Assembly: GCA_035565355.1 (NCBI GenBank)
Contig: DATMSM010000047.1
Coordinates: forward strand, 1-49,964
DNA length: 49,964 nucleotides
DNA from: Ga0074130 sp035565355
GTDB lineage: Bacteria > Pseudomonadota > Gammaproteobacteria > Burkholderiales > Rhodocyclaceae
Direction of reading: 5' to 3'
Under the pieces are notes generated by a model. The model saw only the letters and a program-made list of their open reading frames with translations. It had not been told where the DNA came from and ran no database searches. Shown piece by piece: positions 25,418 to 34,096 of this stretch (the stretch's first letter is position 1; every line of letters begins with the position of its first letter). The position numbers were made by a program, and so were the translations under genes.

Positions 25418-26084
25418 AGCAAGTATGGTCGAGGCGATCTTCTTCGACCTCGACGGCACCCTGGCCGACACCGCGCCGGATCTCGGCGGCGCACTCAATC
25501 GGGTACGCGCCGAAGAAGGCCTGTCTCCCCTGCCCCTGCATCAGCTGCGCCCGGTGGTCTCGCAAGGCGTGCGCGGCCTGCTGCGTGTGGGTTTCAGCCT
25601 GCACCCCGAAGACAGCAACTATCCTGCCCTGCAGGAGCGCGTCCTGACTCACTACGAGCAAGCCATCTGCGCCGAAACCACTTTGTTCCCAGGCATAGGT
25701 GAACTACTGGATCGCATCGAGGCGCAAGGCATGCCCTGGGGCATCATCACCAACAAGCGGGCGCGCTATACCGAGCCGTTGGTGCGCGCCCTGCAGCTGA
25801 ATGAGCGTGCCATCGCCGTGGTCAGCGGAGACACCGCCGGCGTTCCCAAGCCCGCGCCCGAACCCATGCTCTACGCCTGCCACGCGGCGGGCGTGAAGCC
25901 GGAGAACTGCTGGTATGTCGGCGATGACTTGCGCGACATTCAAGCGGCGCACGCGGCGAACATGCGCGCCATCGCTGCTGCCTGGGGTTACCTGGGCGAC
26001 GGTTCGCCGCCCGAGCAGTGGCACGCCGATGCCCTGACGCACACCCCGGGCGAAATCGCCCGCCTGATCGGCCTCGACTGCTAA
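25410..26084 (+). CDS. gph: Phosphoglycolate phosphatase (HAD family)
   Basis: The 224-residue HAD hydrolase has motif I FFDLDGTLADTAPDL, motif II ITNKR and motif IV VGDDLRDIQAAHAA. It removes phosphate from 2-phosphoglycolate, produced in DNA repair and by oxygenase side reactions. ubiG-gph linkage is common in Proteobacteria. I use the GTG at 25410, preceded by GGGAGA with 6-base spacing and overlapping ubiG by 8 bp; an ATG at 25425 is the alternative. Specificity within the HAD family is inferred from context. Confidence 0.88.
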   Translation: MAEASMVEAIFFDLDGTLADTAPDLGGALNRVRAEEGLSPLPLHQLRPVVSQGVRGLLRVGFSLHPEDSNYPALQERVLTHYEQAICAETTLFPGIGELLDRIEAQGMPWGIITNKRARYTEPLVRALQLNERAIAVVSGDTAGVPKPAPEPMLYACHAAGVKPENCWYVGDDLRDIQAAHAANMRAIAAAWGYLGDGSPPEQWHADALTHTPGEIARLIGLDC

Positions 26085-26138
26085 CAGTGCCGATGAAATC
26101 ATCCATAATCGCATCCACCATCTTTGCGGCGTGAGGCA

Positions 26139-26966
26139 ATGACCATTCCGGGTTTCAACGACAGCGTCGACATCAGCGACGCCGAGTATGCGCAGTTCCA
26201 GCAGCTGATCTACAAGATCGCCGGAATCAGCATGAGCGACAGCAAGCGTACGCTGCTGGTGGGCCGGCTGGGACGGCGCCTGCGTCATCACAAGATGAAG
26301 AGCTACAGCGATTACTTCAAGCTGGTCACCAGTCCGTCCGGCAAGGCGGAATTGCAGCAGATGGTGGATCTGCTCACCACCAATGAAACCTATTTCTTCC
26401 GCGAACCGCGACATTTCGAGTTCCTGACCAAGACCATCCTGGCCGAACACCCGCCCGGCCAGCCCTTTAACGTATGGAGCGGGGCTTCGTCTACGGGCGA
26501 GGAAATCTATACCTTATGCATGGTGCTGGCCGACAAGCTGGGCCCCAAGGGCAACTGGTCGGTGCTCGGCTCTGACCTGAGCACCCAGGTGCTAGCCATC
26601 GCCGAGAAAGGCGAATACGTTCTAGATCGCACTCGCGGCCTGCCGCCGGCCTATCTGAACAAGTATTGCCAGCTCGGCAGCGGCGACAAACAAGGCTCAT
26701 TCACGGTCAATGCCGATCTGCGCCAGCACACCAAGTTTCGCCAGATCAACCTGAATCAGCCCATCCCCGAGATCGGCAAGTTCCATGTGATCTTCCTGCG
26801 CAATGTGATGATCTACTTCGACAACCCGACCAAGCGCCAGGTCGTCAGCAAGCTGGTCAACCGCCTGCACCCGGGCGGCTATCTCATCATCGGCCATTCG
26901 GAAAGTCTCAACGGCCTGACCGAACAGCTGGTCGTGGTGCAACCGACGATCTACAAGCGGCCCTGA
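26139..26966 (+). CDS. cheR: CheR-type protein-glutamate O-methyltransferase
   Basis: The 275-residue protein has the all-helical CheR N-terminal domain (~12-70, with YKIAGISMSDSKRTLLVGRLGRRLR) and a SAM domain: LTTNETYFFREPRHF, VWSGASSTGEEIYTLCM and FLRNVMIYFDN. The C-terminal GGYLIIGHSESL is also characteristic. CheR methylates chemoreceptor glutamates. No other che gene is in the window, so it is isolated and could serve a dedicated receptor or another signalling system. The ATG at 26139 lies just after a GTGAGG ribosome-binding site; it is 54 bases after gph. Confidence 0.92.
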   Translation: MTIPGFNDSVDISDAEYAQFQQLIYKIAGISMSDSKRTLLVGRLGRRLRHHKMKSYSDYFKLVTSPSGKAELQQMVDLLTTNETYFFREPRHFEFLTKTILAEHPPGQPFNVWSGASSTGEEIYTLCMVLADKLGPKGNWSVLGSDLSTQVLAIAEKGEYVLDRTRGLPPAYLNKYCQLGSGDKQGSFTVNADLRQHTKFRQINLNQPIPEIGKFHVIFLRNVMIYFDNPTKRQVVSKLVNRLHPGGYLIIGHSESLNGLTEQLVVVQPTIYKRP

Positions 26967-27210
26967 TCGAAGAAGGGAAGCAACGCAGCTTTTGCGCCGG
27001 GCCGCCCCAAGCAGAAGCGGTGCATTCGCGGAGCGACCAGGCCGGAGGTCGCAGGACAGCCGAAGGCTGGTCTCGCATAGCGAGATGCAGCGAAGTCGCA
27101 CAATATCCGTCCCGCCATTTCCACGAAGAGATCCTTAACTTGGGAGCGGCACAGCCGCGAACCGAAGTTATCCCCTTTCTCGGAAGGGGGTCAGGGAGAA
27201 TGCCTACTTA
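26967..27210. repeat. Palindrome-rich intergenic stretch, REP-like
   Basis: About 240 bases between the convergent cheR and NUDIX genes contain no credible gene but a series of short inverted repeats: GCGACC...GGTCGC, CAGCC...GGCTG, TCTCGC...GCGAGA, GGAGCGGC-ACA-GCCGCGA (near 27144-27159) and CCCCTT...AAGGGG (27172-27189). The GGAGCGGCnnnGCCGCGA unit resembles bacterial REP palindromes. Dispersed-repeat status cannot be shown from one copy. The last hairpin may help end the nuo-NUDIX transcript. Confidence 0.5.
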
Positions 27211-27774
27211 CTAGGCCGGCATTTCCCACTCCCCCGAGAGCAGCTTTTCTGCCCAGAACAGGGCCGTGATGGTCTTGGCGTCGGTAATCTCGCCGTCGCG
27301 TACGGCCAATACCGCGTCGGCCAGGCTGAGCTCGACAACCTCAAGGAACTCTTCCTCGTCCAGTGCGTTGCCGATAAAGCTGAGGCCATGGGCGAGAAAG
27401 ATCTCAATCTTCTCGTTGGAATAACCTATGCAAGGATGCATGGTGCCGAGGTGGCGCCAGGTCTTGGCCCGGTAACCGGTTTCCTCCCGCAGCTCGCGGC
27501 GCGCCGTATCCAGCGCCGGCTCCCCCGCATCGATCTTGCCGGCCGGCATTTCGAGAAATATCTGCCGCACCGGATAGCGGAACTGGCGTTCAAACAGCAG
27601 CTTGCCGTTGTCCAGTACCGCGATGACAACCGCGGCACCCGGATGCGCCACCCATTCGCGCACCGCTTCGCCGCCGTTCGGCAAGCGCACCCGATCGCGA
27701 TGGGCCTTGAGCAGCACACCGTCGCACAGCGGCTCTGAGGAGAGCGGTGTCTCGATCAGGTCTTCGTCACGCAT
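27211..27774 (-). CDS. NUDIX hydrolase, ADP-ribose pyrophosphatase-like
   Basis: The 187-residue protein has a complete Nudix box GKIDAGEPALDTARRELREE (from residue 79) followed by TGY. The preceding QFRYPVRQIFLEMPAG is typical of the ADP-ribose pyrophosphatase (NudF) subgroup. It probably cleaves ADP-ribose or a similar NDP-sugar. The ATG at 27774 overlaps the DUF2818 stop by 8 bp, so it is the last gene of the nuo transcription unit. NADH turnover by complex I and clearing of NAD breakdown products would make a sensible pairing, but that is inference. Confidence 0.9.
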   Translation of the reverse strand: MRDEDLIETPLSSEPLCDGVLLKAHRDRVRLPNGGEAVREWVAHPGAAVVIAVLDNGKLLFERQFRYPVRQIFLEMPAGKIDAGEPALDTARRELREETGYRAKTWRHLGTMHPCIGYSNEKIEIFLAHGLSFIGNALDEEEFLEVVELSLADAVLAVRDGEITDAKTITALFWAEKLLSGEWEMPA

Positions 27775-28072
27775 GTTTGCGGGCATGCCACAGATAGCGG
27801 TACACAAAACCCGGGAAGGCCAGCACGCAGAACAGACAGACGGTGATGGCATAGAACTCCCAGCCCTGGCGATAGGCAGCGCCATAGGTCTGGCCTTCAT
27901 GCCAGACGGTCAGCGCGCCGAGTATCAGGTAGAGGATAGAGAGTTCAATCAGGCATAGCCAGAAGGGCTTGCCGTGCTTGCGCGAGAGGCCGAGGAAACG
28001 GCGATGCGCAAGAAAAGGAAGGTTTGCTGCCAACAGGGCGGCAAGGATCAGCAGCGTTTGCGCAGCCGTCAT
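27767..28072 (-). CDS. DUF2818 family membrane protein, nuo-linked
   Basis: The 101-residue protein has three predicted transmembrane segments (about 5-22, 37-58 and 72-92) joined by basic loops (HRRFLGLSRKHGK). I recognise it as the DUF2818 family, which to my knowledge occurs directly downstream of nuoN in Betaproteobacteria. No function is assigned. Constant linkage to nuoN suggests an assembly factor or accessory subunit of complex I (inference). It begins 16 bases after nuoN and overlaps the NUDIX gene. Confidence 0.85.
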   Translation of the reverse strand: MTAAQTLLILAALLAANLPFLAHRRFLGLSRKHGKPFWLCLIELSILYLILGALTVWHEGQTYGAAYRQGWEFYAITVCLFCVLAFPGFVYRYLWHARKHA

Positions 28073-28088
28073 TACCGCCCTCGTTCTA

Positions 28089-29567
28089 TCAGTACAGCGA
28101 GCGCGCCAAGGCCTCCTGGCAGAGCTTCATCAGCCAGCCGGGGAAGAGACCAAAACCGGCGATGGCGAGGCCGTTCAGCGACAGCAGCACGCGCACGTCC
28201 GTGCCGGCGACGATGGGAGCCGCATCGCTCGGTGCGTCGAAATACATGTTCTTGACGACGCGCAGGTAGTAGAAAGCACCGATCAGCGAGAAGATCACGG
28301 CGACGATCGCAACACCGATCAGACCGGCCTCGATGACGGCAAGCAGCACCGACAGCTTGGCAAAGAAGCCGATGAAGAAGGGAATGCCTGCCATCGAGAA
28401 CATGACGAACATCATCATCGCGGCATACCAGGGGCTGCGCTGATTGAGGCCCTTGAGATCTTCCAGCGTCTCGACTTCATAGCCGGCGCGCGACATCAGG
28501 AGCAGCACACCGAAGCTGGCCAGCGACATCAGCACGTAGGCAACGATGTAGTAAAAGGCCGAGGTGTAGGCTTCCAGGGCATAGGCCGCATGACCGTTGA
28601 ACACGCCGGTGGTCAGCGCCAACAGCATGAAGCCCATGTGGGAAATACCCGAGTAGGCCAGCATGCGCTTGATATTGGTCTGGGCGATGGCGGCCAGGTT
28701 ACCGACGATGATGGACAGCACGGCCATGATGAGCAGCATCGGCTGCCACATCGGGGCCAGCGGAATGGCACCGAACACCAGTATGCGCAGGACCATGGCG
28801 AAAGTCGCGATCTTCGGCGCAGTGCTGATGAACAGAGTCATCGGCGTGATGGCACCGTGATAGACGTCGGGCACCCACATATGGAAGGGCACGACACCGA
28901 GCTTGAAAGCGAAGCCGGCAACCACGAAGACCAGACCGAAGACCAGGACAATGTCGTTAGCCTGGGACATCGCCAGCGCCTGCAGCACGCCGTTGATTTC
29001 GAGGGTACCGGTAGCGCCGTACATCATCGACAGACCGTAGAGCAGCAGACCGGAGGCCAGCGAGCCGAGGATGAAGTACTTCATCGCGGCCTCGATCGAA
29101 CGGGAGGACTCACGATCAATGGCAACCAAGGCGTAGATCGACAGCGACATCAGTTCCAGACCCAGATAAACGGTCAGGAAGTGGTTGGCCGAGGCCATGA
29201 CCATCATGCCCAGCGTCGCCAGCAGCACCAGCACATAGTACTCGGCCTTGTCGAGCCCGCGATCGCGCAGGAAGCTGCGCGAGTACACGAACACCACGGC
29301 AACCGAGCCGTAGATGAGCATCTTGAGCAGGTCCGCGAAGGCATCATCGACGAACATATTGCTGAAGGTCAGCGTAGTTTCGCCGGTGGCGGTCAGTGCG
29401 GTCAGCACGGCGCAACCAAACAGGGTCAGCAGCGACAGGGCGGCAACCAGGGCACGGGACGCGGCACCCATGAAGGCATCCACCATCAGGATGACGCAAG
29501 CCATCGTCAGGAGGAGGAGCTCCGGATAAGCTGGGGCCAGATTAGGCAGGACGAATTCGTTCAACAT
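28089..29567 (-). CDS. nuoN: NADH-quinone oxidoreductase subunit N
   Basis: The 492-residue antiporter-like membrane subunit of complex I has about 14 transmembrane helices. Lys and Glu residues lie in membrane helices as expected for the proton channel (for example YGLSMMYGATG, FKLGVVPFHMWVPDVYHGA and KRMLAYSGISHMGF). It forms a proton pathway in the membrane arm with NuoL and NuoM. It starts 14 bases after nuoM and is followed by the DUF2818 gene. Confidence 0.97.
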   Translation of the reverse strand: MLNEFVLPNLAPAYPELLLLTMACVILMVDAFMGAASRALVAALSLLTLFGCAVLTALTATGETTLTFSNMFVDDAFADLLKMLIYGSVAVVFVYSRSFLRDRGLDKAEYYVLVLLATLGMMVMASANHFLTVYLGLELMSLSIYALVAIDRESSRSIEAAMKYFILGSLASGLLLYGLSMMYGATGTLEINGVLQALAMSQANDIVLVFGLVFVVAGFAFKLGVVPFHMWVPDVYHGAITPMTLFISTAPKIATFAMVLRILVFGAIPLAPMWQPMLLIMAVLSIIVGNLAAIAQTNIKRMLAYSGISHMGFMLLALTTGVFNGHAAYALEAYTSAFYYIVAYVLMSLASFGVLLLMSRAGYEVETLEDLKGLNQRSPWYAAMMMFVMFSMAGIPFFIGFFAKLSVLLAVIEAGLIGVAIVAVIFSLIGAFYYLRVVKNMYFDAPSDAAPIVAGTDVRVLLSLNGLAIAGFGLFPGWLMKLCQEALARSLY

Positions 29568-29581
29568 AGTTATCAGTCGTC

Positions 29582-31075
29582 TTAAAGCTTGCTCACTGCC
29601 ACATGCTTGAGCAGGTTATCCACCGAAGCATGCATGACATCGGTAAAGGGATAGGGATAGAGACCCATGGCCAGGACAGCGATAGCCAACACACCCAGAA
29701 TCAGGAACTCACGGCAATTGATATCGGTCAGCTCCGCCACATGAGGATTGGCGACTTCGCCAAAGATCACGCGCTTGTACATCCACAGCGTATAAGCAGC
29801 ACCGAGGATCAGGCTGGTAGCAGCCAGGAAGCCGATCCAGAAGTTGAACTTAACCGCACCCAGGATCACCATGAACTCGCCGACGAAACCCGAGGTTGCC
29901 GGCAGACCGGCGTTGGCCATGGCAAACAGCAGGAAGAAAGCGGCGAACTTCGGCATGGTGTTCACCACACCGCCGTAATCGGCGATCTGGCGGCTGTGCA
30001 GGCGATCGTACATGACGCCGATACACAGGAACATGGCGCCGGAAACGAAGCCGTGCGAGATCATCTGCACCAGGGCACCTTCGATGCCGAGCATGCTACC
30101 CATGCGATTCGAGTCGAACATGAAGAAGCCCAGGGTAACGAAACCCATGTGCGCGATCGACGAATAGGCAACCAGCTTCTTCATGTCCTGCTGGACCAGT
30201 GCGACGAAGCTGATATACACAACGGCGATCAGCGACAGCGTGATCATCATCGGGCCAAAGTAGATGCTGGCGTCCGGCGCAATGGGCAGCGAGAACCGCA
30301 GGAAGCCGTAAGCACCCAGCTTCAGGGCAATGGCAGCCAGCACCACAGAACCGCCGGTAGGCGCTTCAACGTGAGCATCCGGCAACCAGGTGTGTACCGG
30401 CCACATCGGCACCTTGACGGCAAACGCAATCAAGAAGGCCAGGAACAGCAGGATCTGCGGCTGCATGCCGAGCTTGAGCTGGTGCCATTCGAGAATGCTG
30501 AAGCTGCCGGACTGCGTGAACAGGTAGATCAGCGCAATCAGCATCAGCAGCGAGCCAAGCAGCGTGTAGAGGAAGAATTTGATCGCGGCGTAGACGCGGT
30601 TCGGTCCACCCCAGATACCGATGATGATGTACATCGGTATCAGCGAGGCTTCGAAGAAGACGTAGAACAGCACGCCGTCGAGGGCCGAGAAAATGCCGTT
30701 GATCAGACCCGACATCATCAGGAAGGCGGCCATGTACTGGGCGACCCTGGTCTCGATGACTTCCCAGGCAGCAATCACCACGAAGATCGTGATGAAGCTG
30801 TTGAGCAGAATGAACAACACGGAAATGCCGTCAACACCGAGGAAATAGTTGATGTTGAAGCGTTCGATCCATGCGTACTGCTCGACGAACTGCATGTTGG
30901 CGGTAGCGTGGTCGAAACCGGTGTACAGCGGAATCGTGACCAGCAGGCCGGCAATGGCGCTGATTAGCGCCAGCGGGCGAGCGATACGGGCGTTTCTGTC
31001 ATCACCGGTCAGCAGCACGATAAACGCGCCGATGATCGGAGTCCAGATAGCGAGACTGAGGAGTGACGAATTCAT
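29582..31075 (-). CDS. nuoM: NADH-quinone oxidoreductase subunit M
   Basis: The 497-residue antiporter-like subunit of complex I contains FFEASLIPMYIIIGIWGG (with the functional membrane Glu), KVPMWPVHTWLPDAHVEAPT and KKLVAYSSIAHMGFV, all conserved in NuoM. It is one of three proton-pumping modules in the membrane arm, between nuoL (25-base gap) and nuoN (14-base gap). Confidence 0.97.
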   Translation of the reverse strand: MNSSLLSLAIWTPIIGAFIVLLTGDDRNARIARPLALISAIAGLLVTIPLYTGFDHATANMQFVEQYAWIERFNINYFLGVDGISVLFILLNSFITIFVVIAAWEVIETRVAQYMAAFLMMSGLINGIFSALDGVLFYVFFEASLIPMYIIIGIWGGPNRVYAAIKFFLYTLLGSLLMLIALIYLFTQSGSFSILEWHQLKLGMQPQILLFLAFLIAFAVKVPMWPVHTWLPDAHVEAPTGGSVVLAAIALKLGAYGFLRFSLPIAPDASIYFGPMMITLSLIAVVYISFVALVQQDMKKLVAYSSIAHMGFVTLGFFMFDSNRMGSMLGIEGALVQMISHGFVSGAMFLCIGVMYDRLHSRQIADYGGVVNTMPKFAAFFLLFAMANAGLPATSGFVGEFMVILGAVKFNFWIGFLAATSLILGAAYTLWMYKRVIFGEVANPHVAELTDINCREFLILGVLAIAVLAMGLYPYPFTDVMHASVDNLLKHVAVSKL

Positions 31076-31100
31076 TTTGGTATTTTCTGGCAGTCAGCGA

Positions 31101-33125
31101 TCAGAGAACAAAAGGCCTGAGCCACGCCACATAGACATAGGTCAGCAGCGCGAAGACACCGAAGATCATGGCAAAGGCGTACAGATACAGCTGGCCGGTC
31201 TGGGCCAGGCGAGTCAGCATGGCGATCACGCCGACGGTACGGGCCGAGCCATTCACCAGCAGGCCGTCGATGATGGTCTGGTCGCCGGCCTTCCACAAGC
31301 CCTTGCCCAGCAGGCGCGAGCCGGCCATGACAACAACTTCGTTGAAGCGGTCGAAGTAGTACTTGTTCTCGAACAGCGTGTAGATCGGCTTGCAGGTGCG
31401 GGCGATCGCGGCAGGAATCTCCGGCTTCTTCAGATAGAAGAACCAGGCGGTCGCGACACCGGCAATCGCCAACCAGAACGGTGCCGTCTGGATGCCGTGC
31501 AGGGCCATGGCGGCAGCGCCATGGAAATGCTCACCAATCGTGGCCATCGCCGGGTGCTTGGCGGAATCGATGTAGATCGCGTCGCCGAACCAGTTGCCGA
31601 AGAGCATGGGTTCGATGGCGATGTAACCGATGATGACCGACGGAATCGCAAGCAGTACCAGCGGCAGGGTCACGACCCAGGGCGACTCGTGCGGACCGTC
31701 ATGGTGGCCGTGATCATCGTGACCATGGTCGTCATGAGCGTGATCGTCATGATGCGCATCCGGATTCTGGTCGTAGCGCTCCTCGCCATGGAAGACAAGG
31801 AAGTACATGCGGAACGAGTAGAAGGCGGTGACGAACACGCCGGCCACGATGGCGAAGTAGGCGTAGCTGCTGCCTGCCAGGTTGGAGGCATGCACGGCTT
31901 CGATGATCGAATCCTTCGAGTAGAAGCCTGCGAAGAAGGGGAAACCGATCAGTGCGAGCGAACCCAGCAAGGAGGTGATCCAGGTGATCGGCATGCGCTT
32001 CCACAGACCGCCCATGTAGCGGATGTCCTGATTGTGATGGCAGCCGATGATGACCGAGCCGGCACCGAGGAACAGCAGCGCCTTGAAGAAGGCGTGCGTC
32101 ATCAGGTGGAAGACGGCGGCCGAGTAGGCCGACACACCAAGCGCAACGGTCATGTAGCCCAGCTGCGACAGGGTCGAGTAGGCGACGACGCGCTTGATGT
32201 CGTTCTGGATCAGGCCGAGGAAGCCCATGAACAGCGCGGTGGTGGCGCCGATGACCAGCACGAAGGACAGTGCGACATCCGACAGCTCGAACAGCGGCGA
32301 CATGCGGGTAACCATGAAGATACCGGCCGTCACCATGGTGGCGGCGTGGATCAGCGCGGAGATCGGGGTCGGACCTTCCATCGAGTCCGGCAGCCAGATG
32401 TGCAGCGGCACTTGCGCCGACTTGCCCATGGCACCGATGAACAGGCAGATGCAGATGGCGGTGATCAGCGACCAGCCTGTTGCGGCTTCAGTCAGGAGGG
32501 CAAGCTCTTCGCGCTTGGCAAAGACCTCGGCGTAGTCCAGCGAACCGGTGTAGGCAGCAACCAGGCCGATACCCAGCAGGAAGCCGAAGTCACCGACGCG
32601 GTTGACCAGGAAGGCCTTGAGGTTGGCATAGATCGCGGTCGGCTTGGTGTACCAGAAGCCGATCAGCAGATAGGACACCAGGCCCACAGCTTCCCAGCCG
32701 AAGAACAGCTGCAGGAAGTTGTTGCTCATAACGAGCATCAGCATCGAGAAGGTGAACAGCGAGATGTAGCTGAAGAAGCGCTGGTAACCGGCATCCTCTT
32801 CCATATAGCCGATGGTATAGATGTGCACCATCAGCGACACGAAAGTCACGACCAGCATCATCATGACGGTCAGCTTGTCGATCAGGAAGCCCACTTCGAA
32901 CTTGAGGCCGCCCGCTTCCATCCAGGTGTAAACGGAGCCGTTGAAGGTATTCCCGGCCTGCACATCCTGGAAGATGATGACGGACAGGACGAGGGCAACA
33001 GCCACGCCAAGAATGGTGACGGTGTGTGCGCCGGCGCGACCAATCTGCTTGCCGAACAGGCCGGCAAGAATGGCGCCCGCCAGAGGCGCGAGCGGCACGA
33101 GCAGGTATAGCGTCTGCATATCCAT
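31101..33125 (-). CDS. nuoL: NADH-quinone oxidoreductase subunit L, with a His/Asp-rich loop
   Basis: The 674-residue distal antiporter-like subunit of complex I has the family motifs FFGWEAVGLVSYLLIGFWY, MGKSAQVPLHIWLPDSMEG and IKRVVAYSTLSQLGYM, and a C-terminal amphipathic helix region that braces the membrane arm. At about residues 453-481 there is an unusual insert of His, Asp and Gly, many as HDDH units, between transmembrane helices (31687-31770). The start is uncertain: ATG at 33125 or 33119; neither has a strong ribosome-binding site. nuoK ends 19 bases upstream. Confidence 0.96.
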   Translation of the reverse strand: MDMQTLYLLVPLAPLAGAILAGLFGKQIGRAGAHTVTILGVAVALVLSVIIFQDVQAGNTFNGSVYTWMEAGGLKFEVGFLIDKLTVMMMLVVTFVSLMVHIYTIGYMEEDAGYQRFFSYISLFTFSMLMLVMSNNFLQLFFGWEAVGLVSYLLIGFWYTKPTAIYANLKAFLVNRVGDFGFLLGIGLVAAYTGSLDYAEVFAKREELALLTEAATGWSLITAICICLFIGAMGKSAQVPLHIWLPDSMEGPTPISALIHAATMVTAGIFMVTRMSPLFELSDVALSFVLVIGATTALFMGFLGLIQNDIKRVVAYSTLSQLGYMTVALGVSAYSAAVFHLMTHAFFKALLFLGAGSVIIGCHHNQDIRYMGGLWKRMPITWITSLLGSLALIGFPFFAGFYSKDSIIEAVHASNLAGSSYAYFAIVAGVFVTAFYSFRMYFLVFHGEERYDQNPDAHHDDHAHDDHGHDDHGHHDGPHESPWVVTLPLVLLAIPSVIIGYIAIEPMLFGNWFGDAIYIDSAKHPAMATIGEHFHGAAAMALHGIQTAPFWLAIAGVATAWFFYLKKPEIPAAIARTCKPIYTLFENKYYFDRFNEVVVMAGSRLLGKGLWKAGDQTIIDGLLVNGSARTVGVIAMLTRLAQTGQLYLYAFAMIFGVFALLTYVYVAWLRPFVL

Positions 33126-33144
33126 TATTTCAGCGAGCCCCTTG

Positions 33145-33450
33145 TTAGCCCTTGAGGCTGTCGAGATCGTCGACGTGAATAGTCGACAGGTTACGGAAGA
33201 GAACCACCAGGATGGCCAGGCCGATCGCAGCTTCTGCGGCGGCAACAGCCAGAATGAAGATCACGAACATCTGGCCGTGGAGGTCATTCATGTAGCTGGC
33301 GAACGAGACGAAGTTCATATTGACGGCCAGCAGCATCAGCTCGATGGCCATCAGCAGAACGATCAGGTTCTTGCGGTTCAGGAAGATACCGACGACAGCG
33401 ATGCTGAACAGCACCGCGCCGAGAATCAGATAATGAGACAGCGGGATCAT
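33145..33450 (-). CDS. nuoK: NADH-quinone oxidoreductase subunit K
   Basis: The 101-residue subunit has three transmembrane helices. LLMAIELMLLAVNMNFV carries the membrane glutamate known to matter for proton translocation, and AVAAAEAAIGLAILV carries the second. Its ATG overlaps the nuoJ stop (ATGA), so the pair is coupled. Confidence 0.97.
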   Translation of the reverse strand: MIPLSHYLILGAVLFSIAVVGIFLNRKNLIVLLMAIELMLLAVNMNFVSFASYMNDLHGQMFVIFILAVAAAEAAIGLAILVVLFRNLSTIHVDDLDSLKG

Positions 33451-34091
33451 GCCTTGCTTCCTTCCTGGCCTTCAGCCGGAGCAGCCGGGGCCTCGACTTC
33501 TGCCGCCATCTTGACGATGCGGACACGATCAGCAGCCTTGACACGGACCTGCAGGCCCGGACTCATTGCCTTGTTGTCCCTGCGCTTGCGCAGCGTCAGC
33601 GTCACGGCGCCAATCAGAGCGACCAGCAGGATGACGGAGGCCAGCTCAAGGGGATAAACATAGTCGGTGAACAGCAGTCGGCCGAGTTCGCGGGTATTGC
33701 TGTAATCCGCGCCCGGGGCGATCGGAGCCGGCATGGCGTCGAGGCCGAAATAGCGGCCACCGAGGATCAGGCTCATTTCCGCCGCCATGATGATGCCGAC
33801 GACGGCGCCCAGGGGGAGATAGCTCCAGAAACCCTGGCGCAGGCGCTCGATATTGATATCGAGCATCATGACCACGAACAGGAACAAGACCATCACCGCA
33901 CCCACATACACCATGACCAGCATGATGGAGAGGAACTCGGCGTGCAGCAGCATCCACAGCGCGGCAGCATTGAAGAAGGCCAGCACGAGGGCCAGCACGG
34001 CGTGCACAGGGTTGCGTGCGGTAATCACGCGCAGTGCCGACAACAGCAGCACGGCGGAGAAAACATAAAATAGTACGCTCTTGAAGTCCAT
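33447..34091 (-). CDS. nuoJ: NADH-quinone oxidoreductase subunit J
   Basis: The 214-residue membrane subunit has five hydrophobic helices. ALWMLLHAEFLSIMLVMVYVGAVMVLFLFVVMM (helix 3 region, with the conserved Tyr and the pi-bulge Gly area) is its signature. The C-terminal ~45 residues form a charged, Ala/Pro-rich tail (VEAPAAPAEGQEGSKA). The ATG at 34091 lies 5 bases after nuoI; an in-frame GTG at 34100 overlapping the nuoI stop is an alternative start. Confidence 0.95.
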   Translation of the reverse strand: MDFKSVLFYVFSAVLLLSALRVITARNPVHAVLALVLAFFNAAALWMLLHAEFLSIMLVMVYVGAVMVLFLFVVMMLDINIERLRQGFWSYLPLGAVVGIIMAAEMSLILGGRYFGLDAMPAPIAPGADYSNTRELGRLLFTDYVYPLELASVILLVALIGAVTLTLRKRRDNKAMSPGLQVRVKAADRVRIVKMAAEVEAPAAPAEGQEGSKA

Positions 34092-34096
34092 TGTGA

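Noticed and set aside
27969..29585. 538-codon open frame on the plus strand
   Set aside because: Antisense to nuoN and the DUF2818 gene; low-complexity His/Gln/Asp-rich translation.
30849..33110. 753-codon open frame on the plus strand
   Set aside because: Antisense shadow of nuoM and nuoL; composition is shadow-like and no ribosome-binding site or motif supports it.
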